Source: an uncultured Eubacteriales bacterium
GTDB taxonomy: Bacteria > Bacillota > Clostridia > Oscillospirales > CAG-272
Direction of reading: 5' to 3'
NCBI GenBank assembly: GCA_934500855.1
Contig: CAKSUH010000051.1
Span: forward strand, 1-8,555
DNA length: 8,555 bases
Shown here piece by piece: positions 1-5,947 of this stretch; position 1 is the stretch's first letter, and every line of letters starts with the position of its first letter. The notes under the pieces are model-generated. The model ran no database searches. It was not told the DNA's origin and saw only the letters and a list, made by a program, of their open reading frames with translations. A program made the position numbers and the translations under genes.

Positions 1-606
1 GTACTTCGGCTTGTAGTTGTTCATCGTCCACAGAGTCAGGTCGAGCGCGTGGGTGCCGATGTCGATGAGCGGACCGCCGCCCTGCTCGTATTCGTTCAGG
101 AATACGCCCCATGTCGGGACCGCGCGACGGCGGATTGCGGTCGCTTTCGCGTAGTAGACCTCGCCAAAGGTTCCGTCCTCGGCTTCCTTCTTCAGGAAAA
201 GCGAATCGTCGCGGAAACGGTTCTGATAACCGATGGACAGCTTCTTGCCCGTCCGTTTCGCCGCGTCAATCATCTTCTGCGCCTCGGCGGAATTGATTGC
301 CATCGGCTTCTCGCACATGACATGCTTGCCGGCTTCCAATGCGTCCACCGTAATGAAGCTGTGCGAGCGGTTCGGCGTGCAGACATGGACCACTTCAATC
401 GCAGGGTCCTTGAGCAGTTCCTTGTAATCGGTGTAAACCTTCGCGTCGGGCGTGCCGAACTCCTTCGCCGCCTTCTCCGCGCGCTCGGGAATGATATCGC
501 AGAACGCTACCATCTCCGTATCCGCAACCTTTGCAAGCGCGGGCATATGCTTGCCGTTCGCAATGCCGCCGCATCCGATAATACCGATCTTAATCAGTTT
601 TGCCAT
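1..606 (-). CDS. Gfo/Idh/MocA family NAD(P)-dependent oxidoreductase, N-terminal part (cut by left edge)
   Basis: The 202 visible residues form the Rossmann half and the start of the substrate-binding half of a Gfo/Idh/MocA dehydrogenase. These cytosolic enzymes oxidise or reduce hydroxyl groups of sugars, inositols or sugar derivatives with NAD(P). The nucleotide-binding glycine motif IGIIGCGGIANGKH lies at residues 7-20, the family lysine motif EKP at 99-101, and GGGPLIDIGTHALD at 176-189, which carries the Asp and His usually at the active site. Family members are about 330-400 residues, so roughly half is missing beyond the edge. Two in-frame ATGs exist, at 612 and 606. AGGAG at 620-616 is only 3 nt from the first but 9 nt from the second, so I chose 606. 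The gene lies 22 nt after the ThuA-like gene and is surely co-transcribed with it. Family assignment is firm; substrate is unknown. Confidence 0.93.
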   Translation of the reverse strand, partial: MAKLIKIGIIGCGGIANGKHMPALAKVADTEMVAFCDIIPERAEKAAKEFGTPDAKVYTDYKELLKDPAIEVVHVCTPNRSHSFITVDALEAGKHVMCEKPMAINSAEAQKMIDAAKRTGKKLSIGYQNRFRDDSLFLKKEAEDGTFGEVYYAKATAIRRRAVPTWGVFLNEYEQGGGPLIDIGTHALDLTLWTMNNYKPKY

Positions 607-628
607 GTTCATTCTCTCCTTTTTTCAG

Positions 629-1360
629 TCAGCCCTTGACATAAGGCTCGGGGTCCGTGATATTGCGGACATGGGGACAGGTAATGTACGCACGATAGGT
701 CGGCGCAACAAAACGCACCGCGTTGCGGATGATCGTCTGAATCTCCGGCACATAGAAGGTCGGGAAGGACTCATGCCCCGGCTGGAGATAGAAAATTTTT
801 CCGTTGCCGCGCTCCCACAGACAACCGGAGCGGAACACCTCGCCGCCCGAGTAGGTACCGATGAGCAACAGCTTGTCGGGCGTGGGAATGACAAACGGCT
901 CGCCGTAAGTCTCTTCATGCTCGAGCGTAAAGGTGCGGTCAATGCCGCGTGTGATGGGATGTGCAGGCTCAATGACCCACAGGCGCTCAAAATCGCCCGA
1001 TTCCCGCCATGTCAGATTGCAGGATGTCCCCAGCAGGGCGCGGAACGGCTTGGAGTGATGCGCGGAATGCAGGAAAATCATCCCCATGCCCGCAAGCACT
1101 TCGTCACGAACCAGCTTGACCACCTCGTCCGGCACCTTGTCGTGCGCCATATGACCCCACCAGATCAGGACATCGGTATTTTGCAGGCGTTCCTTGGTAA
1201 TGCCGCAGTTTTCGTCATCCAGCGTCGCTGTCTCCACCGCAATATCGTCACAGCGCAGAAAATCGGCAATCGCGTTATGAATGCCGTTCGGATAAATGTT
1301 CCTGACCGTTTCACTGCTCTTTTCGTGCTGAAATTCGTTCCAGACCAAAACCCGTATCAT
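629..1360 (-). CDS. ThuA-domain (trehalose utilization-like) protein
   Basis: This 243-residue protein has the class I glutamine-amidotransferase-like fold of the ThuA family. Visible marks are the N-terminal strand MIRVLVWNEFQHE, WWGH at residues 67-70, HSAHHS at 98-103, and the C-terminal block WERGNGKIFYLQPGHESFP at 182-200. Length and motifs match full-length ThuA proteins. In rhizobia ThuA acts with the Gfo/Idh dehydrogenase ThuB in a 3-keto-disaccharide route; the biochemical role of most ThuA proteins is not settled. The reading frame extends upstream to 1468, but AAGGAG at 1375-1370 sits just before the ATG at 1360 and the family homology starts there, so the shorter start is used. 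It is the first gene of a leftward operon with the Gfo/Idh gene and is divergent from an AraC-family regulator, which suggests inducible sugar or glycoside metabolism. No signal peptide is seen. Confidence 0.9.
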   Translation of the reverse strand: MIRVLVWNEFQHEKSSETVRNIYPNGIHNAIADFLRCDDIAVETATLDDENCGITKERLQNTDVLIWWGHMAHDKVPDEVVKLVRDEVLAGMGMIFLHSAHHSKPFRALLGTSCNLTWRESGDFERLWVIEPAHPITRGIDRTFTLEHEETYGEPFVIPTPDKLLLIGTYSGGEVFRSGCLWERGNGKIFYLQPGHESFPTFYVPEIQTIIRNAVRFVAPTYRAYITCPHVRNITDPEPYVKG

Positions 1361-1414
1361 TTTTTTGCTCTCCTTATCCTTATTTTTTCCGTTTTCCGGA
1401 TTATTTTCAAGAAA

Positions 1415-1443
1415 AGTATAGCACAATTCATAAAAATATGCTA
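1415..1443 (-). promoter_or_regulatory. Promoter of the ThuA/Gfo-Idh operon (extended -10 type)
   Basis: On the minus strand TGCTATACT gives a -10 of TATACT (1420-1415) with the extended TGn motif. The hexamer 17 nt upstream (1443-1438, TAGCAT) is a poor -35. A start near 1408 would give a leader of about 48 nt. A weak -35 with an extended -10 fits an activator-dependent promoter, which the divergent AraC-family gene could serve. Inferred from sequence only. Confidence 0.6.
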
Positions 1444-1445
1444 TA
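1417..1445. repeat. Inverted repeat TATAGCA-N15-TGCTATA across two divergent promoters
   Basis: The 7-nt arms TATAGCA (1417-1423) and TGCTATA (1439-1445) are perfect complements separated by 15 nt. Each arm contains most of the -10 element of one promoter and overlaps the -35 position of the other. The symmetry may simply follow from two similar promoters facing apart, or it may be a regulator site controlling both directions. AraC proteins usually prefer direct repeats, so identity of the binder is open. Confidence 0.5.
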
Positions 1446-1447
1446 AT
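1419..1447 (+). promoter_or_regulatory. Promoter of the AraC-family regulator gene (extended -10 type)
   Basis: TGCTATAAT at 1439-1447 contains a perfect TATAAT (1442-1447) with the extended TGn motif. The -35 position (1419-1424, TAGCAC) does not match consensus. Transcription would start near 1454, giving a leader of about 34 nt before the ATG at 1488. The -35 position overlaps the -10 of the leftward promoter, so the two could compete for RNA polymerase. Confidence 0.62.
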
Positions 1448-1487
1448 ATTTTTATCTTGAAATATCAATTTTTTTCAGAGGAGCGCT

Positions 1488-2369
1488 ATGGCATACGATG
1501 AAGGACGAGTCCGGCGGGACGGCGAAATTCTGCCGATCGAATGTCTGCGGCAACGGCTTTCCGGCAGTCCGAAGGGCGGAGGGAATCTGCATTACCACGA
1601 TTATACGGAACTTCTGTTCGCGCTTTCCGGAGCGGCGCAGGTACTGATCGGAAACAATGTTTCGGTGCTGGAGACGGGTGGGCTGACGGTTATCCAGGCG
1701 GGAGACGCGCACGATGTATGGGGCATGGGGGTTCCGTGCGAGTATATCGTGGTCAAATTTCTGCCTGAAATGCTGATCTCGGCAGAGCAGACGGGCGCGG
1801 AATTCGGCTATGCGCTGACGCTGATGGAACACGCCGCAGACCGACAGTCGGTCTTTTCCCCCGCCGAACTGAAGGGAACCGAAATCCCCGCCATCCTGCG
1901 GCAAATGATGGCGGAATGGGAGAAAAAAGCATTCGGATACGAACTGAGCCTGCGCGCGGATGTGACAAGAGTCATCCTGTTCCTGCTTCGGAAATGGCGG
2001 GAAGCCAACCCCGGGCTTTGCGACAGCGTGGCGCCGTCCGACCGTCGGCTGATGCAGACCGCGCTCGCCTATATCGGAGCGCACTACGCTTATCTTTCGG
2101 AGCGGGATGTGGCGCAGGCGTGCGGCATCAGCACCGTGGCGGTGTCAAGGCTCTTCGCGCGGACCGTAAAAAGCACTTTCCCGGACTATGTACGCGATGT
2201 GCGCCTGCGGGAGGCGGAAAAACTGCTGCTGACCACGGACCTGTCGGTAACGGATATCGCCCTGCAGGTCGGCTTTTCCACCTCGGCGTACTTCATCGCC
2301 AAATTTCGGGAAGCGCGAGGCATCACGCCATACCGTTTCAGACAGCAACGGAACGGTCAACCTCGGTAA
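1488..2369 (+). CDS. AraC-family transcriptional regulator with N-terminal cupin sensor domain
   Basis: This 293-residue protein has the usual two-domain AraC layout. Residues 30-95 form a cupin-like ligand domain with HYHDYTELLF (36-45) and the QAGDAHDVW turn (70-78). Residues 185-285 form the double helix-turn-helix DNA-binding domain. The first HTH is around LSERDVAQACGISTVAVSRL (203-222). The second includes VTDIALQVGFSTSAYFIAKF (254-273), followed by the signature GITPYRFR. GAGGAG at 1478-1483 lies 4 nt before the ATG, which fixes the start reasonably. It is divergent from the ThuA/Gfo-Idh operon and shares its promoter gap, so that operon is the likely target, with a sugar or sugar derivative as inducer. 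No GC-rich terminator follows; transcription may run toward the tRNA gene. Confidence 0.95.
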   Translation: MAYDEGRVRRDGEILPIECLRQRLSGSPKGGGNLHYHDYTELLFALSGAAQVLIGNNVSVLETGGLTVIQAGDAHDVWGMGVPCEYIVVKFLPEMLISAEQTGAEFGYALTLMEHAADRQSVFSPAELKGTEIPAILRQMMAEWEKKAFGYELSLRADVTRVILFLLRKWREANPGLCDSVAPSDRRLMQTALAYIGAHYAYLSERDVAQACGISTVAVSRLFARTVKSTFPDYVRDVRLREAEKLLLTTDLSVTDIALQVGFSTSAYFIAKFREARGITPYRFRQQRNGQPR

Positions 2370-2377
2370 TTTGCGAT

Positions 2378-2410
2378 TTTTTGAAAATGGCGGCAAGATT
2401 TTTTCAAAAA
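2378..2410 (+). repeat. A/T-only inverted repeat between the AraC-family gene and the tRNA promoter
   Basis: TTTTTGAAAA (2378-2387) and TTTTCAAAAA (2401-2410) are perfect 10-nt complements with a 13-nt loop. The stem has only one G-C pair, so it is weak as a terminator for the upstream gene. The right arm coincides with an A-tract directly upstream of the tRNA -35 box and may act instead as an UP-like promoter element. Confidence 0.4.
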
Positions 2411-2414
2411 GGGC

Positions 2415-2443
2415 TTGCAATCCGAAAAGAAATGTGCTATAAT
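2415..2443 (+). promoter_or_regulatory. Sigma-A type promoter of tRNA-Trp
   Basis: TTGCAA (2415-2420) and TATAAT (2438-2443) are separated by the optimal 17 nt, and TGC directly before the -10 makes it an extended -10. A start near 2450 leaves about 22 nt before the mature tRNA. An A/T-rich tract immediately upstream (2399-2410) resembles an UP element, fitting a strongly expressed stable RNA. Confidence 0.82.
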
Positions 2444-2472
2444 ATCCTATGTCGCCAAAAGGCGGCACAAAC

Positions 2473-2548
2473 AGGGGTATAGCTCAGCTGGTAGAGTACC
2501 GGTCTCCAAAACCGTGGGTCGCGGGTTCGAATCCTCCTGCCCCTGCCA
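2473..2548 (+). tRNA. tRNA-Trp, anticodon CCA, with encoded 3' CCA
   Basis: The 76-nt sequence folds as a tRNA. The acceptor stem is AGGGGTA (2473-2479) with TGCCCCT (2538-2544), including one G-U pair, followed by discriminator G2545 and the encoded CCA at 2546-2548. The D-loop AGCTGGTA is normal. The anticodon loop CTCCAAA (2504-2510) has anticodon CCA at 2506-2508, and the T-loop is TTCGAAT (2526-2532). G15-C48 is kept. Two stem positions do not pair: C27 (2499) against U43 (2515), and C50 (2522) against C64 (2536), with a G-U next to the latter. All identity bases visible for tRNA-Trp, including G73, are present, so it is probably functional. It is a single-gene transcription unit. Confidence 0.96.
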
Positions 2549-2550
2549 AA

Positions 2551-2587
2551 AGAGAAGCACCGTCCGTCGGACGGTGCTTCTCTTTTT
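2551..2587. terminator. Strong intrinsic terminator, probably bidirectional
   Basis: AGAGAAGCACCGTCC (2551-2565) and GGACGGTGCTTCTCT (2569-2583) form a perfect 15-bp stem with a 3-nt loop GTC, followed by T at 2583-2587. It starts two bases after the tRNA CCA end. On the minus strand the same stem is followed by TTTT (2551-2548), so it can also end the leftward operon whose last gene stops at 2619. Confidence 0.93.
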
Positions 2588-2618
2588 CATGTTCGTTCCT
2601 GTTCGGTCAAGCCGAAGG

Positions 2619-3035
2619 TTACAGAACCATCAGCAGCGTGCCGACGCCGATCAGAACACAGCCGATTACGGAGTTTACCGTAAATTTCTCGTGCAGAAAA
2701 ACGAAAGCCAGCACCAGAGTAATGACCACGCTCAGTTTATCGATCGGGACAACCTTGGAGACATCGCCGATCTGCAGGGCATAGTAATAGCACAGCCACG
2801 AAGCGCCTGTTGCCAGTCCGGAAAGGATAAGGAACAACCAACTCTTTCTGCCGATTTCCATCATGCCGCTCTGCGCGTTGGTGATAAAGACCATCCCCCA
2901 CGCCATAACAAGAACCACAACCGTTCGGATGGCGGTTGCAAGGGTTGCGTTTACCCCTCCGATCCCGATCTTTGCCAAAATCGATGTCAGCGCCGCAAAT
3001 GCAGCGGACAGCAATGCCAATATAAGCCACATCAT
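2619..3035 (-). CDS. Half-size EamA/DMT-family membrane transporter
   Basis: The 138-residue hydrophobic protein contains one EamA repeat, about half of the usual ten-helix drug/metabolite transporter. About five membrane segments are visible, at residues 2-21, 32-52, 65-86, 97-116 and 120-138. The repeat signature SWLCYYYALQIGDVSKVVPI (79-98), followed by FVFLHEKFT (111-119), is typical of single-domain EamA proteins, which must pair to form a full transporter. The substrate cannot be told from sequence. GGAGGA (3052-3047) lies 11 nt before the ATG at 3035; a second in-frame ATG is at 3032. It is the last gene of the trmK operon, 23 nt after rlmD, and is followed by the bidirectional terminator at 2551-2587. 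Confidence 0.9.
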   Translation of the reverse strand: MMWLILALLSAAFAALTSILAKIGIGGVNATLATAIRTVVVLVMAWGMVFITNAQSGMMEIGRKSWLFLILSGLATGASWLCYYYALQIGDVSKVVPIDKLSVVITLVLAFVFLHEKFTVNSVIGCVLIGVGTLLMVL

Positions 3036-3058
3036 ACCGCAATGTTTCCTCCGTCCGT

Positions 3059-4474
3059 TTATCCGTGTCCTTTCGCTTTTTGATTTTCGGATTCACCCGG
3101 TTCAAACCGCTTGGACAATGCGCATACCGATTCGACATGACCCGTTCTCGGGAACAGATCCACGGGGGTGACGGTCCCCAAGCGGTAGCCGTGAGCGGCA
3201 AAGACCGCGCAGTCCCTTGCCAGCGTATCGGGGTTGCAGGAGATGTAGACCACGCGCGGAACGCGGTACGCATCCAATGCGGCAATCAGTTCCCGTGTGG
3301 TTCCCTTGCGCGGCGGGTCGAGCACGACCACCGCGTCCGACAGATCCCCGCCCGAAAGCCGCGCGGCTTTTTCGAGCATCGTCCCGGGATCTCCCGCGTC
3401 TCCGCAGACAAACCGCGCGTTGGCAATCCCGTTGCGCAGAGCGTTCTCCCTTGCGCATTCCACTGCCTGCGGCACAATCTCAAGTCCCAGCACCTCGGCG
3501 GCGCGATCCGCCATCGTCAGCCCGATGGTACCGATGCCGCAATAGAGGTCGATCAGGCGCTCGCGCCCCGTCAGCTCCGCGCGCTCCTTTGCCAGACCGT
3601 AGAGCAGTTCGCACGCGTCGTGATTGACCTGATAGAAGGACTCGGGCGAGATGCGGTAGGTCAGCCCGCAAAGGCGGTCGGTCAGGTAATCCTTTCCCGC
3701 AAGCAGACGGTAGCGCTCGCCCAGAACCACATTCGTCCGCGCGCTGTTTTCGTTGACCAGGACCCCGACTATTTCGGGGTAGCGCGCGGTCATTTCCGCC
3801 GCAAATGCCGCCTCGTCGGAAAAGCCGCTCCCGTTCAGAACCAGACAGAGCAGCACCTCGCCCGTCTCCTCGCCGCGCCGCAGATAGAGGTGTCGCACCA
3901 GCCCGCTGTGCGTCTCTTCGTCATAAGCGGGAATGCCGTGTTCCGTGAGAAAACGCACTGCGTCATGCGAAATACGCCCGAAAACGGCGGGTTGCAGGAG
4001 GCAGTTTTCGGCGGGAACCAACCGATGCGAGGACCCCGCGTAAAACCCGATTTCAAGCGCGCCGGTCTTGGAATTTTTCATAATCGGGTACTGCGCCTTG
4101 TTGCGGTAGCCCTCGGTTTTTCCGGTTGTGCGGACTTCCGCCACCTCCGCATTCACCCCCGCTTTACGGAACGCATTTGCGCCATACGCCCGCTTCAGTT
4201 CCAACTCGTGCGCATAGGTGATATGCCGATAAACACACCCCCCGCAGGCGGGATAGGAGCTGCAATCGGGCGCGCAGCGGTTCGCGGACGGCTCCGGAAT
4301 TTCCTGCGCGAGCGCGACCAGATAACTTTTGGTCACCTTGATGACCTTTGCCGTGACCGTTTCCCCCGTCACGCCGCCGCGCACGAAAACGGTCAGCCCG
4401 TCCCGATGCCCCACGCCGTAGCCGAGGTTGTTGATGTCCTCCACCGTCACGCGCACCGTTTCGTTCTTGCGCAT
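3059..4474 (-). CDS. rlmD: 23S rRNA (uracil-C5)-methyltransferase, RlmD/RlmCD type
   Basis: This 471-residue TrmA/RumA-family enzyme uses SAM to methylate C5 of uracil in 23S rRNA. An N-terminal TRAM domain covers about residues 1-60. A [4Fe-4S] cluster site has Cys71-X5-Cys77-X2-Cys80 and Cys158 (AENCLLQP), the same spacing as E. coli RumA. The SAM fold starts at LIDLYCGIGTIGLTMA (307-322). The catalytic blocks are LDPPRKG (385-391), the nucleophile Cys413 in ISCNPDTLARD, and Glu448 in GHVESV as the likely base. All key residues are present. In Bacillus one such enzyme (RlmCD) modifies both U747 and U1939; which site applies here cannot be read from sequence. The start ATG shares one base with the stop of the phosphoesterase gene (TGATG), implying translational coupling. 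The lysine-rich tail EFEN-like stretch after residue 456 is unremarkable. Confidence 0.95.
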   Translation of the reverse strand: MRKNETVRVTVEDINNLGYGVGHRDGLTVFVRGGVTGETVTAKVIKVTKSYLVALAQEIPEPSANRCAPDCSSYPACGGCVYRHITYAHELELKRAYGANAFRKAGVNAEVAEVRTTGKTEGYRNKAQYPIMKNSKTGALEIGFYAGSSHRLVPAENCLLQPAVFGRISHDAVRFLTEHGIPAYDEETHSGLVRHLYLRRGEETGEVLLCLVLNGSGFSDEAAFAAEMTARYPEIVGVLVNENSARTNVVLGERYRLLAGKDYLTDRLCGLTYRISPESFYQVNHDACELLYGLAKERAELTGRERLIDLYCGIGTIGLTMADRAAEVLGLEIVPQAVECARENALRNGIANARFVCGDAGDPGTMLEKAARLSGGDLSDAVVVLDPPRKGTTRELIAALDAYRVPRVVYISCNPDTLARDCAVFAAHGYRLGTVTPVDLFPRTGHVESVCALSKRFEPGESENQKAKGHG

Positions 4475-5160
4475 CAGGCGTAGAATTCCTTTCCGTCCTC
4501 CAGCCGCAGGCAGCCGAGCTTTCCGCCCGTCTCCGCGCCGCAGTCAAGGAAGATACTGCCCACGCCGCGCTCGATCTTTCCGCTTTCCGTGCGGACATGA
4601 CCGACAATCAGCGTCTTTCCCTCCACCAACGGATACTCCGCGTCCGGCACCTCCGAGAAGAAGTCCTCGGGGCTGTAGTCATCGGGGTCGGTCCCTTTTC
4701 GGTAGCCCGCGATGCCCGCATGAACCATCAGATAATCGGTTCCGTTCACCGTAAACTCCTCAAACAGCGGCAAATCGCCGAGATAATCCAACACGCCCTC
4801 GCGCTCATCGTTATCCAACGCGCGGAAACCGTCCAGCGTGGGCTGTCCGCCGTCCCGGACCCATGCGGACATCTCTTCGGCATAGTCCGGATCGGGGGCG
4901 GGATTTTCGCCCGCTTCAGCCGCACGGACCAGCTTATCGAAGCTGTGGAGCATCCGCGCGGCGGTGTAGTCATGGTCTCCCGCGACAGGGTAAACATTCA
5001 GCCGCACGCTCAGATCCGCGACCAGCTCCATCCCCTGCTCGCCGTAGTCCACAAGGTCCCCCGCGATATAAAGAATATCATCCTCGCCGAGGTTGATTTG
5101 CGACAGGAGCGACAGGAATCTGTCATATGCTCCGTGAATATCGGACATGACATAAGTCAT
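4474..5160 (-). CDS. Calcineurin-like metallophosphoesterase (PPP-like) with divergent metal motifs
   Basis: The 228-residue protein has the ordered motifs of a small bacterial PPP-type metallophosphatase: SDIHG (6-10), GDLVDYG (34-40), GDHD (61-64), VHAG (146-149) and VGHV (186-189). Asp7, His9, Asp35, His147 and His188 are at ligand positions. Two normally invariant residues differ: the GDxxDRG arginine is Tyr39 and the GNHD asparagine is Asp62. Asp can still bind metal, so activity is plausible, but the substrate range (phosphoprotein, diadenosine polyphosphate or other) is uncertain. The frame runs on upstream to 5358 inside nif3, but AGGAGG at 5174-5169 stands 8 nt before the ATG at 5160 and the motif starts there. 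It lies 28 nt after nif3 and its stop overlaps the rlmD start. Confidence 0.88.
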   Translation of the reverse strand: MTYVMSDIHGAYDRFLSLLSQINLGEDDILYIAGDLVDYGEQGMELVADLSVRLNVYPVAGDHDYTAARMLHSFDKLVRAAEAGENPAPDPDYAEEMSAWVRDGGQPTLDGFRALDNDEREGVLDYLGDLPLFEEFTVNGTDYLMVHAGIAGYRKGTDPDDYSPEDFFSEVPDAEYPLVEGKTLIVGHVRTESGKIERGVGSIFLDCGAETGGKLGCLRLEDGKEFYA

Positions 5161-5188
5161 GGTTACAGTCCTCCTCTTTTTGCGGTTT

Positions 5189-5947
5189 TTACAGCACCGT
5201 TGCGCGGTTGCTGTCGAACAGATCGACCGATACGGTCGGGACAATCTCCGCCAGAAGTCTCCGCAGCGTTGCGCACACCGGGTTTTCGGTGTGGAAATGC
5301 CCCGCCGCCAACAGGTTGATGCCCGCCTCGCGCGCATCCGCCAGCCAATGGTAGGCAAGCTCTCCGGTCAGGTAGGTATCCGCCCCTGCCGCAATCGCCT
5401 CGGGTACATCGTCCGAGCCGTTTCCGCCGAGAAGCGCGACCCGTCTGACATCCCGTCCCGCGTCGGCGCAAAGCACGGCGGGCGCGCCCGTTGCGGACTT
5501 CACTTTTTCCGCGAATTCGCACAGCGTATGTGCGTTATCGAGGGTTCCGACCCGCCCGATACCGTCCCCGAACGGGGTCACATCGCGCAGTCCGAGCAGA
5601 CTTGCAAGGGTATCGTTGACCCCGCCCTCCACGGCGTCAAGCCGCGTGTGAAAACTCATGACCGACACGCCCGCGCGCGCCAGATCAATCGCCCGTTTCG
5701 CCACATAGTTTCCCGGTTCCAACGCCCGCAGGGGGCGGAAGATCATGGGGTGATGCGAGACGATCAGGTCATACCCGCCGTCGATCGCGCGCCGCACGGT
5801 GTCCCCCGTCACATCCAGCGCGACCAGAATCCGCCGCACCTCCGCATCGGTGTCGGGACAGCACATCAGCCCGTCGTTGTCCCAATCGCAGGACAGCGCG
5901 CGCGGAATGCGTGTTTCCAGTTCGGCATACAGTTCTCCAACCGTCAT
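5189..5947 (-). CDS. Nif3-like dinuclear metal centre hexameric protein (YqfO/YbgI family)
   Basis: The 252-residue protein matches the short form of the Nif3 family, without the roughly 100-residue PII-like insert of Bacillus YqfO. Metal-site residues are present: His65-His66 in SHHPMIF, FHTRLDAVEGGVND (99-112) with His100 and Asp104, and His217/Glu221 in AGHFHTENP. WDNDGL (22-27) and the TGELAYHW block (194-201) are also typical. The family forms toroidal hexamers and is often labelled GTP cyclohydrolase 1 type 2, but its physiological role is not settled. The start ATG at 5947 overlaps the trmK stop by 4 nt (ATGA), the conserved Firmicutes gene order yqfN-yqfO. The close coupling suggests a function linked to TrmK or RNA metabolism, but that is inference. 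Confidence 0.94.
   Translation of the reverse strand: MTVGELYAELETRIPRALSCDWDNDGLMCCPDTDAEVRRILVALDVTGDTVRRAIDGGYDLIVSHHPMIFRPLRALEPGNYVAKRAIDLARAGVSVMSFHTRLDAVEGGVNDTLASLLGLRDVTPFGDGIGRVGTLDNAHTLCEFAEKVKSATGAPAVLCADAGRDVRRVALLGGNGSDDVPEAIAAGADTYLTGELAYHWLADAREAGINLLAAGHFHTENPVCATLRRLLAEIVPTVSVDLFDSNRATVL

Noticed and set aside
1361..1468. Upstream extension of the ThuA-like gene by 36 codons
   Set aside because: It would cover the promoter gap and has low-complexity Lys/Asn sequence; a clear ribosome site precedes the ATG at 1360.
452..1501. A 349-codon plus-strand open frame across the Gfo/Idh and ThuA genes
   Set aside because: It is antisense to two well-supported genes and crosses their divergent promoter gap; no family signature was seen.
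2378..2410. A/T inverted repeat as the terminator of the AraC-family gene
   Set aside because: The stem has only one G-C pair and no U-tract placement consistent with intrinsic termination; kept only as a repeat.
3065..4483. A 472-codon plus-strand open frame opposite rlmD
   Set aside because: It mirrors rlmD, which has all catalytic motifs. The translation is rich in Arg, His and Gln without recognisable domains, as expected from the antisense of a GC-rich gene, and it has no ribosome site.
5161..5358. Upstream extension of the phosphoesterase by 66 codons into nif3
   Set aside because: The added segment is Arg/Cys-rich shadow translation; AGGAGG with good spacing marks the ATG at 5160 and the SDIHG motif follows it directly.
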